This document shows positions 14,155 through 20,908 of a DNA stretch of 42,204 bases, in pieces (within the stretch, counting starts at the first letter, position 1; every line of letters begins with the position of its first letter). Under the pieces are notes generated by a model. It saw only the letters and a list, made by a program, of their open reading frames with translations. It searched no databases and was not told the DNA's origin. The position numbers and the translations under genes are program-made. Source of the DNA: a virus; the IMG/VR virus record IMGVR_UViG_3300046167_000527, positions 1 to 42,204 of that record; one strand, given 5' to 3'.

Positions 14155-14723
14155 TCATTTCGAGTTCAGGAATCTCTGGCCAACTCCTCTGTTAAAGACT
14201 CGGGTCGACCTGCCTCACGAAGAAATCTCAGAGTATGTCAGAGAAAAATTCTCTGGGTGGGATGAGTACACCAGTTTCTACAACGAAGAATTCAACGAGC
14301 ATACCAAGAAAGGGTTGCCGTATCGGCAACTCATGGAACGTGCTATGACAAGAGGCGGGGATCTGTTTCTGAAGGAAAGAAACTATAGTGTCCCAGAGGA
14401 GAAACTATCCTATTGGTTCTCTGTCTACAACCACTCAGACGACCACTGTCTACACACCCACCCCCAATACTCTCATTGCCGGAACATACTACCCGTATGC
14501 CGATGAGAAAAGTTCTCCTATCCGATTCCGGTCACCCACTCTGGTTACTCAGATGCACTCTGAACCGAGGATCGAACCAGAGGATTTGTTCCACGTTCAC
14601 CAACCCAGCACCGGTGACATGCTCTTCTGGCCAGCATGGTTAGAGCACGAAGTGCGACCCCAGAAAGAAGTGGAAGACGGCAAATCCAGAATCGCAATCT
14701 CCTTCAACTTCGGTCGATGCTAA
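14147..14723 (+). CDS. 2OG-Fe(II) oxygenase-like protein, split by a +1 frame break
   Basis: From ATG 14147 (ATGA overlap) the protein starts MINHFEFRNLWPTPLLKTRV and reaches YWFSVYNHSDDHCLHTHP, then runs off-family to a stop at 14506. In the +1 frame the family sequence resumes exactly as NTLIAGTYYP, then WPAWLEHEVRP and RIAISFNFGRC, stopping at TAA 14723. The HTHP...LxAGxYY...WLxHxV...R pattern is that of the phage 2OG-Fe(II) oxygenase group. Dropping one C from the five-C run at 14461-14465 restores a 191-residue protein. The TAA at 14721 is also the start of promoter cassette 5. Confidence 0.75.
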
Positions 14724-14803
14724 GTCACTGATTCTATTCAGGTTTCTTACATTTGTCCTTGCTCCTCAAATATGAGATAATATCTCTTTGTGACTGAGGA
14801 GTA
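14721..14803 (+). promoter_or_regulatory. Early promoter cassette copy 5
   Basis: TAAGTCACTGATTCTATTCA opens it; -35 TTGTCC at 14753-14758, 17-base spacer, -10 GATAAT at 14776-14781, then a GACTGAGGAG leader before ATG 14811. Confidence 0.8.
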
Positions 14804-14810
14804 GGGTTTA

Positions 14811-15369
14811 ATGTTCGGAGTCGACGTCGAAAAACGAGCACGACTGGGCACGATCAGTAGGAAAAGACTGGACCCAGCAGACCGCATCGGACGCATCCGA
14901 GACATCCACATCTATGCCAAAGACTTTGTCTTCTATGACGACTCCTCGGAGTATGCGGGTAAGCAGGTCGAGGTCTTTCTCTTTGACGAGTCGTACACTC
15001 GTCGAATCATGACCATGCAGTTGAAGAGGCAGGTGGGAGACACCTACTCTGTGGAGATGGTCAACGTCGACTCCAAGTACCAAGGTTTCAAACTGGCACC
15101 CAAGATCTACAAGAAATTAGTTCAACGGGGGATCACCCTCGTCACCGGAGGGTTGCAGAGCCGAGGAGGGCAGTATATCTGGTCTCAGTTGGTAGGCACC
15201 AAGGGTATCCAGATGTCCGCATTCAAACTGTGGACTCGAGAGGTCTCCCCGCGTCCTCCACGATGTCTATCGAAACGAGCACGAGAACAGGGTCGAGGTC
15301 GAGGGACACGACGCATGGAGTCTGTCGGACTATAACCGATGGGGATTCGTGATGACCAAGGCATCGTAA
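14811..15369 (+). CDS. Acetyltransferase (GNAT)-like protein, +1 frame break near the end
   Basis: From ATG 14811 the frame runs to 15335, but after about residue 145 it turns into Arg/Pro-rich nonsense. In the +1 frame a sensible tail (RVLHDVYRNEHENRVEVEGH, then DAWSLSDYNRWGFVMTKAS) ends at TAA 15367-15369, which again is the opening of a promoter cassette. The break fits one extra base in CCCC at 15247-15250. The central part SKYQGFKLAPKIYKKL then GITLVTGGLQSRGGQYIW matches small phage GNAT-like proteins (acceptor unknown). Confidence 0.6.
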
Positions 15370-15450
15370 GTTGTTGATTTGTTTCAGTTTATTTAATTTG
15401 TCGTTGGACCTGAATTGTGAGATAATAGTCTCATAGGTTGAGGAAACAAC
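15366..15450 (+). promoter_or_regulatory. Early promoter cassette copy 6
   Basis: GTAAGTTGTTGATT; -35 TTGTCG at 15398-15403, 17-base spacer holding GGACCTGAATTG, -10 GATAAT at 15421-15426, then AGTCTCATAGGTTGAGGAAAC. Confidence 0.85.
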
Positions 15451-15478
15451 CAAACGTTTTAACTAAGGAGAATATATT

Positions 15479-16339
15479 ATGAAAAAGTCAATCCTAGCAT
15501 TAGCAATCGCGTCTACCTTGTCTGCTCCAGCATCTGCCGGTTTCAGTTTCGGGGACCTTGCCGATAAGGCAAAGAGCATCGGAGGAGATGTCCTCGAAGT
15601 GGCAGTAGATGCCGCAGCACAAGTCTCTGAGCAACAGTCTGGACCTGCTCTTCCTGCGGTGATCACCAAAGATCAGGACTGCACTCCTTATGTAGATTAC
15701 TCTGAAAAGTATTCTCAATGCCGTGAGCAACGTAGCATCGCGATGAAGCAGTATCAAGAAGATCAACGTGCGGCAAAATCGAAGCAACGAGCAGAAGCAG
15801 AAGCAAATCGTCAAGCAGACCTAGCAGCACGGGAAGAAACCCGACGCAATGCTGAAATCGCTCGTGAGCAAGAGAAGCAAGATAGAGTTGCAAAGCAGGA
15901 AGCACAGAAGAATGCTGACCAAGCAAAGGCACAATCGCACATCGACTCTTTGACTTTGATGTCAAAGGACGAACTTGCTGCTTCTCTTGAATCTGGAATC
16001 CCTGGAAGAGTCGCTTCTGATGACGCTTCTTTTGATATCGGATTTATCGTCAAGATTGATGGAGTGCAACTCTCCAAGGACTACAGGTTCAAAGGTGAAG
16101 TTGTTTGTTTCGACGAGTGGGACGATCAAGTCGGTCGCGTCGTCGATGTGACTGGTGATGTGGTCTTTGACACGTCCGGTCAAATGGAGTTCAACTTTGG
16201 TTCGACACAGAATGTTGAGCAAAAGAAGTTCGCCGGAACTTGGGTTGTCTCTCAGTGGAACATAATGCATATGGGTATCACCTACCAGACGTCTCTGGAA
16301 ATCGTTGAGTGCCGATTTGATTCTCTCCGTATCAAGTAA
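15479..16339 (+). CDS. Exported coiled-coil protein
   Basis: 286 residues after AAGGAG. A clear signal peptide (MKKSILALAIASTLSAPASA) predicts periplasmic export. Residues about 90-155 are a highly charged Glu/Arg/Lys/Ala/Gln coiled coil. The C-terminal 110 residues look like a beta domain with two Cys that could bond. It is a single-gene unit with a cassette on each side (6 and 7). No family recognised; a role in the envelope of the infected cell is inferred. Confidence 0.7.
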   Translation: MKKSILALAIASTLSAPASAGFSFGDLADKAKSIGGDVLEVAVDAAAQVSEQQSGPALPAVITKDQDCTPYVDYSEKYSQCREQRSIAMKQYQEDQRAAKSKQRAEAEANRQADLAAREETRRNAEIAREQEKQDRVAKQEAQKNADQAKAQSHIDSLTLMSKDELAASLESGIPGRVASDDASFDIGFIVKIDGVQLSKDYRFKGEVVCFDEWDDQVGRVVDVTGDVVFDTSGQMEFNFGSTQNVEQKKFAGTWVVSQWNIMHMGITYQTSLEIVECRFDSLRIK

Positions 16340-16416
16340 GTTGTTGATTCTATTCAGGTTCCGACGCTTGTCGTTGGACCTGAATTGCGTCATAATATCC
16401 TTTGAGTTGAGGAGAA
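16336..16416 (+). promoter_or_regulatory. Early promoter cassette copy 7
   Basis: GTAAGTTGTTGATT, whose TAA is the upstream stop; -35 TTGTCG at 16368-16373, 17-base spacer, -10 CATAAT at 16391-16396, then ATCCTTTGAGTTGAGGAG. TTCAGGT and ACCTGAA flank the -35 as an inverted repeat. Confidence 0.8.
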
Positions 16417-16420
16417 AGAT

Positions 16421-16594
16421 ATGTCAAAAGATTTAGTAGAAGCAGCACGGTTGATCAACGAAGAGATCAAGTGGGCAGATATGCACCAAGATGAAGAAGC
16501 AGTTGCCGGACTGGTTGCTGCTCTGAACATCGTTGAAGACCTAATGACTTTGAGAGAGTTGGAAGCGGCACAGGAAGTCGCGGGACAGGCATGA
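16421..16594 (+). CDS. Small acidic helical protein
   Basis: 57 residues; GAGGAG lies close upstream. Starts MSKDLVEAARLINEEIKWAD. Ala/Glu-rich helices. The next gene starts in its end (ATGA at 16591). It resembles that neighbour in size and helical character, and the two may be diverged relatives. Confidence 0.6.
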   Translation: MSKDLVEAARLINEEIKWADMHQDEEAVAGLVAALNIVEDLMTLRELEAAQEVAGQA

Positions 16595-16761
16595 AAGAGT
16601 TGATCAAGATTCGTGACAGACTAAGCGACGAATACAAGCACGCTGTTGACACCATGGATACCTATGGTGAAGCAGATGGTCTGTTCCTCGCTATCAAGAT
16701 GGTAGACGAGCAGATTGATGCTCTTATAGAGCAAGCGGACTATCGGGCAGCAGCAGTATGA
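16591..16761 (+). CDS. Small helical protein
   Basis: 56 residues from the ATGA overlap. Starts MKELIKIRDRLSDEYKHAVD; helical. Overlaps the next ATG (ATGA at 16758). Unknown. Confidence 0.6.
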   Translation: MKELIKIRDRLSDEYKHAVDTMDTYGEADGLFLAIKMVDEQIDALIEQADYRAAAV

Positions 16762-17075
16762 AGCACGGTTCCATGACTCACGACTTCACTGGTCGCAAGA
16801 TCAAGAAAAAGAAACCTACAGGAGAGGTGTTTACTAAATACTCTGTGCCAGCATTCAAAGAGATGGAGAAGAGTATAAAACCTCACTTCCGTCGGGGTGC
16901 TGACATAGAGTATACCAGTGTAGACGACTCTGCTGGGACAGGGATCTGTGCGGCACCAGAGAAGAAAGAGTACACTGGTACTTTGGTAAAGGGTATTGGC
17001 ACTATGCACAAGAGCAATGCCATCCCAATCATTGACGAACAACAGATGAAAGATCTGGCAAGCATGAGGCGATAA
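16758..17075 (+). CDS. Conserved T4-like phage protein
   Basis: 105 residues. A Lys-rich N-terminal stretch (GRKIKKKKPTGEV), a Pro/aromatic middle (PAFKEMEKSIKPHFRRG) and the ending KGIGTMHKSNAIPI then MRR. The pattern YTGTxxKGIxTMHKSNAxPxxxxxxxxxxxxMRR is one I recognise from many T4-like marine phages. Function unknown. Overlaps the next gene by one base. Confidence 0.75.
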   Translation: MKHGSMTHDFTGRKIKKKKPTGEVFTKYSVPAFKEMEKSIKPHFRRGADIEYTSVDDSAGTGICAAPEKKEYTGTLVKGIGTMHKSNAIPIIDEQQMKDLASMRR

Positions 17076-17419
17076 TGGAAACAATTACTGACATCAACCC
17101 ACAAGCACTCTATGCCGCTGAAGCAATCAGTGAGTATCTGGAGAAAGACGGACACTCTGACCACGACGTGGAAGGCAACATCCGGTTTATCTGGCAGATG
17201 GAGCAAGAAGGTGCGTTGGTCGAACTACACATGATCAAGACCACCATCGACGGTATGTATGCTCTGGCAGTTGCCGACTACGGTGCCAACGGTGAGGTTG
17301 CTCGTGAGTGGTCTAAGAAGAACAAAGGGCACTTCAAGAAAGTGAAGAGTCTCCTTTGCCAGCACATGATGGGTCACACCGTCTACGATACCGAGACAGG
17401 CACACTGCTCGGTGAGTGA
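17075..17419 (+). CDS. Hypothetical protein upstream of the alternative oxidase
   Basis: 114 residues from ATG 17075. Starts METITDINPQALYAAEAISE; mixed alpha/beta, no membrane segment. Its TGA overlaps the GTG start of the alternative oxidase, so the two are translationally coupled. No family recognised. Confidence 0.6.
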   Translation: METITDINPQALYAAEAISEYLEKDGHSDHDVEGNIRFIWQMEQEGALVELHMIKTTIDGMYALAVADYGANGEVAREWSKKNKGHFKKVKSLLCQHMMGHTVYDTETGTLLGE

Positions 17420-17982
17420 ATGGTTTCGCCAAGTCGCAGACAAAGTTCTTCAGGTTCTTTGCTGACACTTTCTTCCGCAAGAAGTATGGTCAACGCGCGC
17501 TCGTTCTCGAGACAGTCGCAGGAGTCCCTGGAATGATAGGTGGTATGCTGACCCACCTCAAGTCTCTACGTCGACTTGAACGAGGGAATGGAGGCAAGAT
17601 CCACGAGTTGCTTTCCGAGGCAGAGAACGAACGTAAGCACCTGATGTTCTTCATGGAGTTAGTTCAACCAACCTTCATCGAACGGACGATCATCGTCGTG
17701 GCACAGTTGGTCTTCTGGCATTACTACCTGATCCTGTATCTGCTCTTCCCGAAGACTGCACACCTCACAACCGCATACTTCGAGATCGAAGCAGTGAGAT
17801 CCTATACTGAGTATTTGGAGTTGATCAAGTCAGGAGAGATCGAGGACGTACCTTGTCCACAGATCGCCATTGATTACTACGAACTGGTGCAGGACGCCAA
17901 ACTGTCTGACATGGTTCGGTTCATCCGATGGGACGAGGCGAGGCATAGTGACAACAACTTTGCATTTGCAGCAGAGTATTGA
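17416..17982 (+). CDS. aox: Alternative oxidase (AOX/PTOX family di-iron quinol oxidase)
   Basis: 188 residues from GTG 17416 (GTGA overlap; no better start seen). All AOX signatures are present: LET (Glu32), NERKHLM (Glu72, His75), EIEA then SYTEYL (Glu125), and RWDEARHSDNN (Glu174, His177). Together these give the six di-iron ligands. A hydrophobic segment at about 91-112 fits membrane attachment in one leaflet. Family role: oxidises quinol and reduces oxygen to water without pumping protons, bypassing the cytochrome chain. It is slightly shorter than cellular AOX and lacks the N-terminal extension. Plastoquinol-type relatives are known in cyanophages; this window has no photosynthesis genes, so a respiratory role is more likely. 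Confidence 0.93.
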   Translation: MNGFAKSQTKFFRFFADTFFRKKYGQRALVLETVAGVPGMIGGMLTHLKSLRRLERGNGGKIHELLSEAENERKHLMFFMELVQPTFIERTIIVVAQLVFWHYYLILYLLFPKTAHLTTAYFEIEAVRSYTEYLELIKSGEIEDVPCPQIAIDYYELVQDAKLSDMVRFIRWDEARHSDNNFAFAAEY

Positions 17983-17998
17983 TTTTTGAAAAGAATTG

Positions 17999-18017
17999 CG
18001 ATAGAATTGTTCTATCG
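17999..18017 (+). promoter_or_regulatory. Perfect inverted repeat between oxidase and nuclease genes
   Basis: CGATAGAA-TTG-TTCTATCG, an 8-bp stem with a 3-base centre, followed by TTTAAGAG. It could be a weak terminator after the oxidase or an operator for the nuclease gene; the T-run is too short to decide. Confidence 0.5.
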
Positions 18018-18034
18018 TTTAAGAGAAGTATATT

Positions 18035-18748
18035 ATGACAAACAAGAAGTTTAACATCAACCTAGCAGAACTCCCTAAGATCAAGAGGGTGACCGTCGAA
18101 GGCAAACGACACTATCAGTTATCCGATGGTGAGTCTCTGGCATACCCTTCAGTCACCACTGTCATCTCCGGATGCAAGAAGACTCAGGCAGGTTTGCGAG
18201 CATGGAAGAAGAGAGTCGGTAAGGCAGAAGCACAGCGTATCTCTACGCAGGCATCTACCCGAGGAACTTCTGTCCACCAGTTGATCGAGGACTATTGTCA
18301 GGGTCTGGAGTCGGAAGGCAAGATCATGCCTAACGCATTTGATATGTTCACTCGACTGCGTAATGTCGCAGACGAGCACATCGATAACATTCGAGTCATC
18401 GAAGGGTTGATGTACTCTGAGCATTTGCGATCAGCAGGCACAGTTGATATGATCGCAGAGTTTGATGGTAAGTTGTCAGTCATTGACTGGAAGACATCCA
18501 ACAAACCTAAGACCCGATCTATGATCTACAATTATTTTAAGCAAGAAGCAGCATACGCTGTGATGTTCGAAGAGATGACTGGCATTGCAGTCCCTCAGTT
18601 GGTAACTGTCATCACCACCGTCTGTGGCGAGTCTCAGGTATTTGTTGAGCACCGCGACGAGTGGATTCCAGGTTTTATAGAGTTAAGGGATCAGTATGAG
18701 TTGGAATTGCAGCGCAAGTTGGAATTACAGGATAGGGCATCGTCCTAA
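18035..18748 (+). CDS. PD-(D/E)XK exonuclease (MGME1/Cas4-like)
   Basis: 237 residues. YPSVTTVIS near residue 38, then RGTSVH (His81), GTVDMI (Asp138) and VIDWKTS (Asp151, Lys153) give the GxxD...DxK core of the PD-(D/E)XK nuclease fold, with the RGTxxH helix typical of MGME1-like and RecB-type phage exonucleases. Such proteins degrade single-stranded ends during phage recombination or host DNA breakdown. It has its own ribosome binding site (AAGAGAAG). Confidence 0.85.
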   Translation: MTNKKFNINLAELPKIKRVTVEGKRHYQLSDGESLAYPSVTTVISGCKKTQAGLRAWKKRVGKAEAQRISTQASTRGTSVHQLIEDYCQGLESEGKIMPNAFDMFTRLRNVADEHIDNIRVIEGLMYSEHLRSAGTVDMIAEFDGKLSVIDWKTSNKPKTRSMIYNYFKQEAAYAVMFEEMTGIAVPQLVTVITTVCGESQVFVEHRDEWIPGFIELRDQYELELQRKLELQDRASS

Positions 18749-18770
18749 GACAGAACCACTTCTGGGTCAT

Positions 18771-18968
18771 ATGATCTATGAAGTGTTCTATGATCAAGAC
18801 GGTAACGTCAAGATGTATACGGTGAATCCGGTTTCTCCCTTTGGAGATATTCCGGACGAGTTGTATGAAGATATGTCTAATATGATGAGAGCATTCGACG
18901 AGGAACCTCTCAATCTTGACTACATAGATTACCTGTTAGCAAGGAAGGCAAGGTCCGAAGAGGAATAG
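18771..18968 (+). CDS. Small acidic protein
   Basis: 65 residues from ATG 18771; an in-frame ATG at 18696 inside the nuclease gene has a better AAGGGA site and would give 90 residues. Starts MIYEVFYDQDGNVKMYTVNP; acidic. Coupled to the nuclease gene; possibly its partner. Unknown family. Confidence 0.6.
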   Translation: MIYEVFYDQDGNVKMYTVNPVSPFGDIPDELYEDMSNMMRAFDEEPLNLDYIDYLLARKARSEEE

Positions 18969-19411
18969 TTTCGCCAGTGGGATTGGGTATGGTTACGAAG
19001 GCATGACTGGGGTTGATGTCTTGAATGGTTCGGTGCGTCCGAACGGGGTCGTAATCCATTTGAAGTAAAAAAATCTTTTATGACTTTTTTTTACTCATCC
19101 GTACATTTCGACGGTATAACTTGTCTAAATAATTCTATCAGAATTGAATGCTCGTTTAATCTGAATTTGTACCGTGGAAAACGTCAGTCCTCCACCTGAC
19201 TTGATCGGATCGTAGATGCCGCATGCTCATGCGGCATGATTCCCCCCGTCTTAAAAAATCCCTAAATAATCTAAACGTAATTAATTGCGCTCTTAATATA
19301 AGACAATCTTCGTATTATAAGAGCAGTCAGTTCTAAATACTATTGGTGATTTGATGCATACCACATGCCTTATGCTTGCTTCTATGAGTCACCAACAAGA
19401 GGGGCACGGAA
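18969..19411. other. Structured gene-free gap of about 440 bp
   Basis: No convincing gene. It contains a GTTCGG/CCGAAC hairpin (19028-19044), A- and T-runs (19066-19093), a 10-bp palindrome (19216-19237), an inverted repeat GCTCTTA/TAAGAGC (19289-19324) and three CTAAATA octamer-like boxes (about 19124, 19262 and 19332). A small RNA, a replication origin or late-promoter variants are all possible. Confidence 0.5.
19216..19237 (+). other. Strong palindromic hairpin
   Basis: ATGCCGCATG-CT-CATGCGGCAT, 22 bases with complementary arms. As RNA it would form at least 8 bp around a small loop. No T-run follows (GATTCCCCCC instead), so it is not a standard terminator. Confidence 0.6.
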
Positions 19412-19807
19412 ATGACTGACGAAAGGATCTCGGAGGTCGAGACTAAACTGTACACCCACGAAGGCAGGATAAAAGCAACAGAGGTTGACGTTCGGCAGAT
19501 AGTAGGCAACATCGATAGGATTGAAGACCACATGATTCGTAGTGGTGACAAACCTATCAACTATGGTGCTATCGCGAGTGTTATTGTTGCTTTCCTAAGT
19601 GTGATGGGCACGGCGGTCTTTGGCATAACAAATTATGTCGATCAGCAAATCCAGCATGTGAAGGATTCACGTGCGGTCTATGAAATGCGTGTTATGGAAA
19701 ACGCGGCAGCGGTTGATGAGTTAGATACCATCATCCACGATAGACTCGGTCGTTTGGAGGAACGATCACGTTCTCTGGAAGAGGACGTTCGGGAAATGCA
19801 CGATTAA
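19412..19807 (+). CDS. Single-pass membrane coiled-coil protein
   Basis: 131 residues; GAGGGG precedes the ATG. A coiled-coil head (about 1-45) is followed by one hydrophobic helix (52-73, ASVIVAFLSVMGTAVFGI) and a second charged coiled coil. The layout resembles small phage membrane proteins placed near lysis or exclusion genes, but no family is clear. It stands alone between a structured gap and a terminator. Confidence 0.65.
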   Translation: MTDERISEVETKLYTHEGRIKATEVDVRQIVGNIDRIEDHMIRSGDKPINYGAIASVIVAFLSVMGTAVFGITNYVDQQIQHVKDSRAVYEMRVMENAAAVDELDTIIHDRLGRLEERSRSLEEDVREMHD

Positions 19808-19843
19808 CCTCTCATAATGAGCGTTCAGTTAAACGCACAACTA

Positions 19844-19876
19844 ATGGGCACCCTTCGGGGTGCCCATTTTCGTTTA
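19844..19876 (+). terminator. Rho-independent terminator
   Basis: ATGGGCACCC-TTCG-GGGTGCCCAT, a 10-bp stem with a stable TTCG tetraloop, followed by TTTCGTTT. It ends the 19412 transcript just before cassette 8. Confidence 0.88.
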
Positions 19877-19888
19877 GGAAAGGATTCT

Positions 19889-19970
19889 GTAAGTTGTTGT
19901 TTTTGTTCAGGTTTTCAAACTTTGTCTTTGGACCTGAGATAAGAGATAATAGTATCTGAGTTGAGGAGAA
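19889..19970 (+). promoter_or_regulatory. Early promoter cassette copy 8
   Basis: GTAAGTTGTTG; -35 TTGTCT at 19922-19927, 17-base spacer with GGACCTGAG, -10 GATAAT at 19945-19950, then AGTATCTGAGTTGAGGAG. Here it follows a terminator instead of a gene stop codon, yet still opens with GTAAG, so the opening is conserved for itself. Confidence 0.85.
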
Positions 19971-19974
19971 TGTA

Positions 19975-20094
19975 ATGACCGATACACACACTTTCTGGAC
20001 CGTCGCACTAAATCGTAAGACCGGCGAGACTAAGAAGTTTATTGGATTCAAGCATCACCTCCGAGCAATTATCTGGTTGAGGAAAGTAAAATGA
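19975..20094 (+). CDS. Tiny basic protein (39 aa)
   Basis: 39 residues after GAGGAG. Starts MTDTHTFWTVALNRKTGETK; basic. Its TGA overlaps the next ATG (ATGA at 20091). First gene after cassette 8. Confidence 0.55.
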   Translation: MTDTHTFWTVALNRKTGETKKFIGFKHHLRAIIWLRKVK

Positions 20095-20447
20095 TTGGAA
20101 AGAAAACACCCGCTGTATTGGCACTGATGTTCGTCATCTTCAGTTATTCATTAGTTCAAGATGCCCAAGCACAGGCGACCAAGACTATCACTGTCCCTGC
20201 GGACACCAATGTGGTTCTGGTCGATTCGACTCACTGTGAACCGATCTACAACGAGAACACGGGAAGTCTATACGTCCCCCGTTGTTGGAAGTTGAAGCAG
20301 GAACGCAAAGTCGGATACCTCGAGCGAACTATCGGTCGTACAGTAGAGAATACTGGCACTGAAGTTGAGAACTCTATCAACAACGGTATCGATAATGCCA
20401 TCCGCAAGATCGGTGAAGAGATCGATCGGGCAACTGGAGTAAGGTAA
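20091..20447 (+). CDS. Exported small protein
   Basis: 118 residues. A signal peptide ends near QDAQAQA (about residue 27). The mature part has Cys residues in THCEPIY and PRCWKLK that could form a disulphide, then a charged helix. Probably periplasmic. It overlaps the HExxH gene downstream by one base. Unknown family. Confidence 0.65.
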   Translation: MIGKKTPAVLALMFVIFSYSLVQDAQAQATKTITVPADTNVVLVDSTHCEPIYNENTGSLYVPRCWKLKQERKVGYLERTIGRTVENTGTEVENSINNGIDNAIRKIGEEIDRATGVR

Positions 20448-20887
20448 TGCTGATCCACTTCAGCAATAACACCCCGAAGTATGTCAGAGACTTTACATAC
20501 TTCGCGGCGCGGGAGTTGGGGTTGGATGCTTTACGTGGCGATATCGAGTTTAAGTATTGCCAAGGTTCCATCCAAGAAGAATCTTTCGGGTTGTGTTGGG
20601 GAGATAACCGAGAAGCAGAACTACATATCGCAACCCGACAATTCGGTCAGTCGATCAACAGAGAAAACAAACTCAAGACCGTGGCACACGAACTAACCCA
20701 TGCCCGACAATACCTCAAACGAGAATTGGTTGCAGCGGATGCCGACTCAGTGAGACCTGTCGCTGTCTGGTGCGGTATGGAAGTTCGTTACGAGTTTGCC
20801 GACGAGCACAACCAACCATGGGAAGTCGAAGCAAGAGTCTTGGAAGAAAAGATCTATTTGAAGTGGAAAAATAAAAGGTATAAATAG
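20447..20887 (+). CDS. SprT-like zinc metallopeptidase-type protein
   Basis: 146 residues starting in the TAATG overlap. TVAHELTHARQYL holds the zinc motif HELTH (His81, Glu82, His85), and PWEVEA at about 124-129 supplies the expected third ligand, a Glu (126 or 128), as in gluzincin/SprT-like proteins. No signal peptide, so it acts in the cytoplasm, unlike the three exported peptidases at the left end. Small HExxH proteins of this kind are found in T4-like marine phages. Substrate unknown. Confidence 0.75.
   Translation: MLIHFSNNTPKYVRDFTYFAARELGLDALRGDIEFKYCQGSIQEESFGLCWGDNREAELHIATRQFGQSINRENKLKTVAHELTHARQYLKRELVAADADSVRPVAVWCGMEVRYEFADEHNQPWEVEARVLEEKIYLKWKNKRYK
20879..20886 (+). promoter_or_regulatory. 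T4-type late promoter (TATAAATA)
   Basis: Exact octamer over the stop codon of the upstream gene, 23 bases before ATG 20909. It marks the change from early cassettes to late control. Confidence 0.75.
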
Positions 20888-20908
20888 ACATATTATTAGG
20901 AGTTGCAG

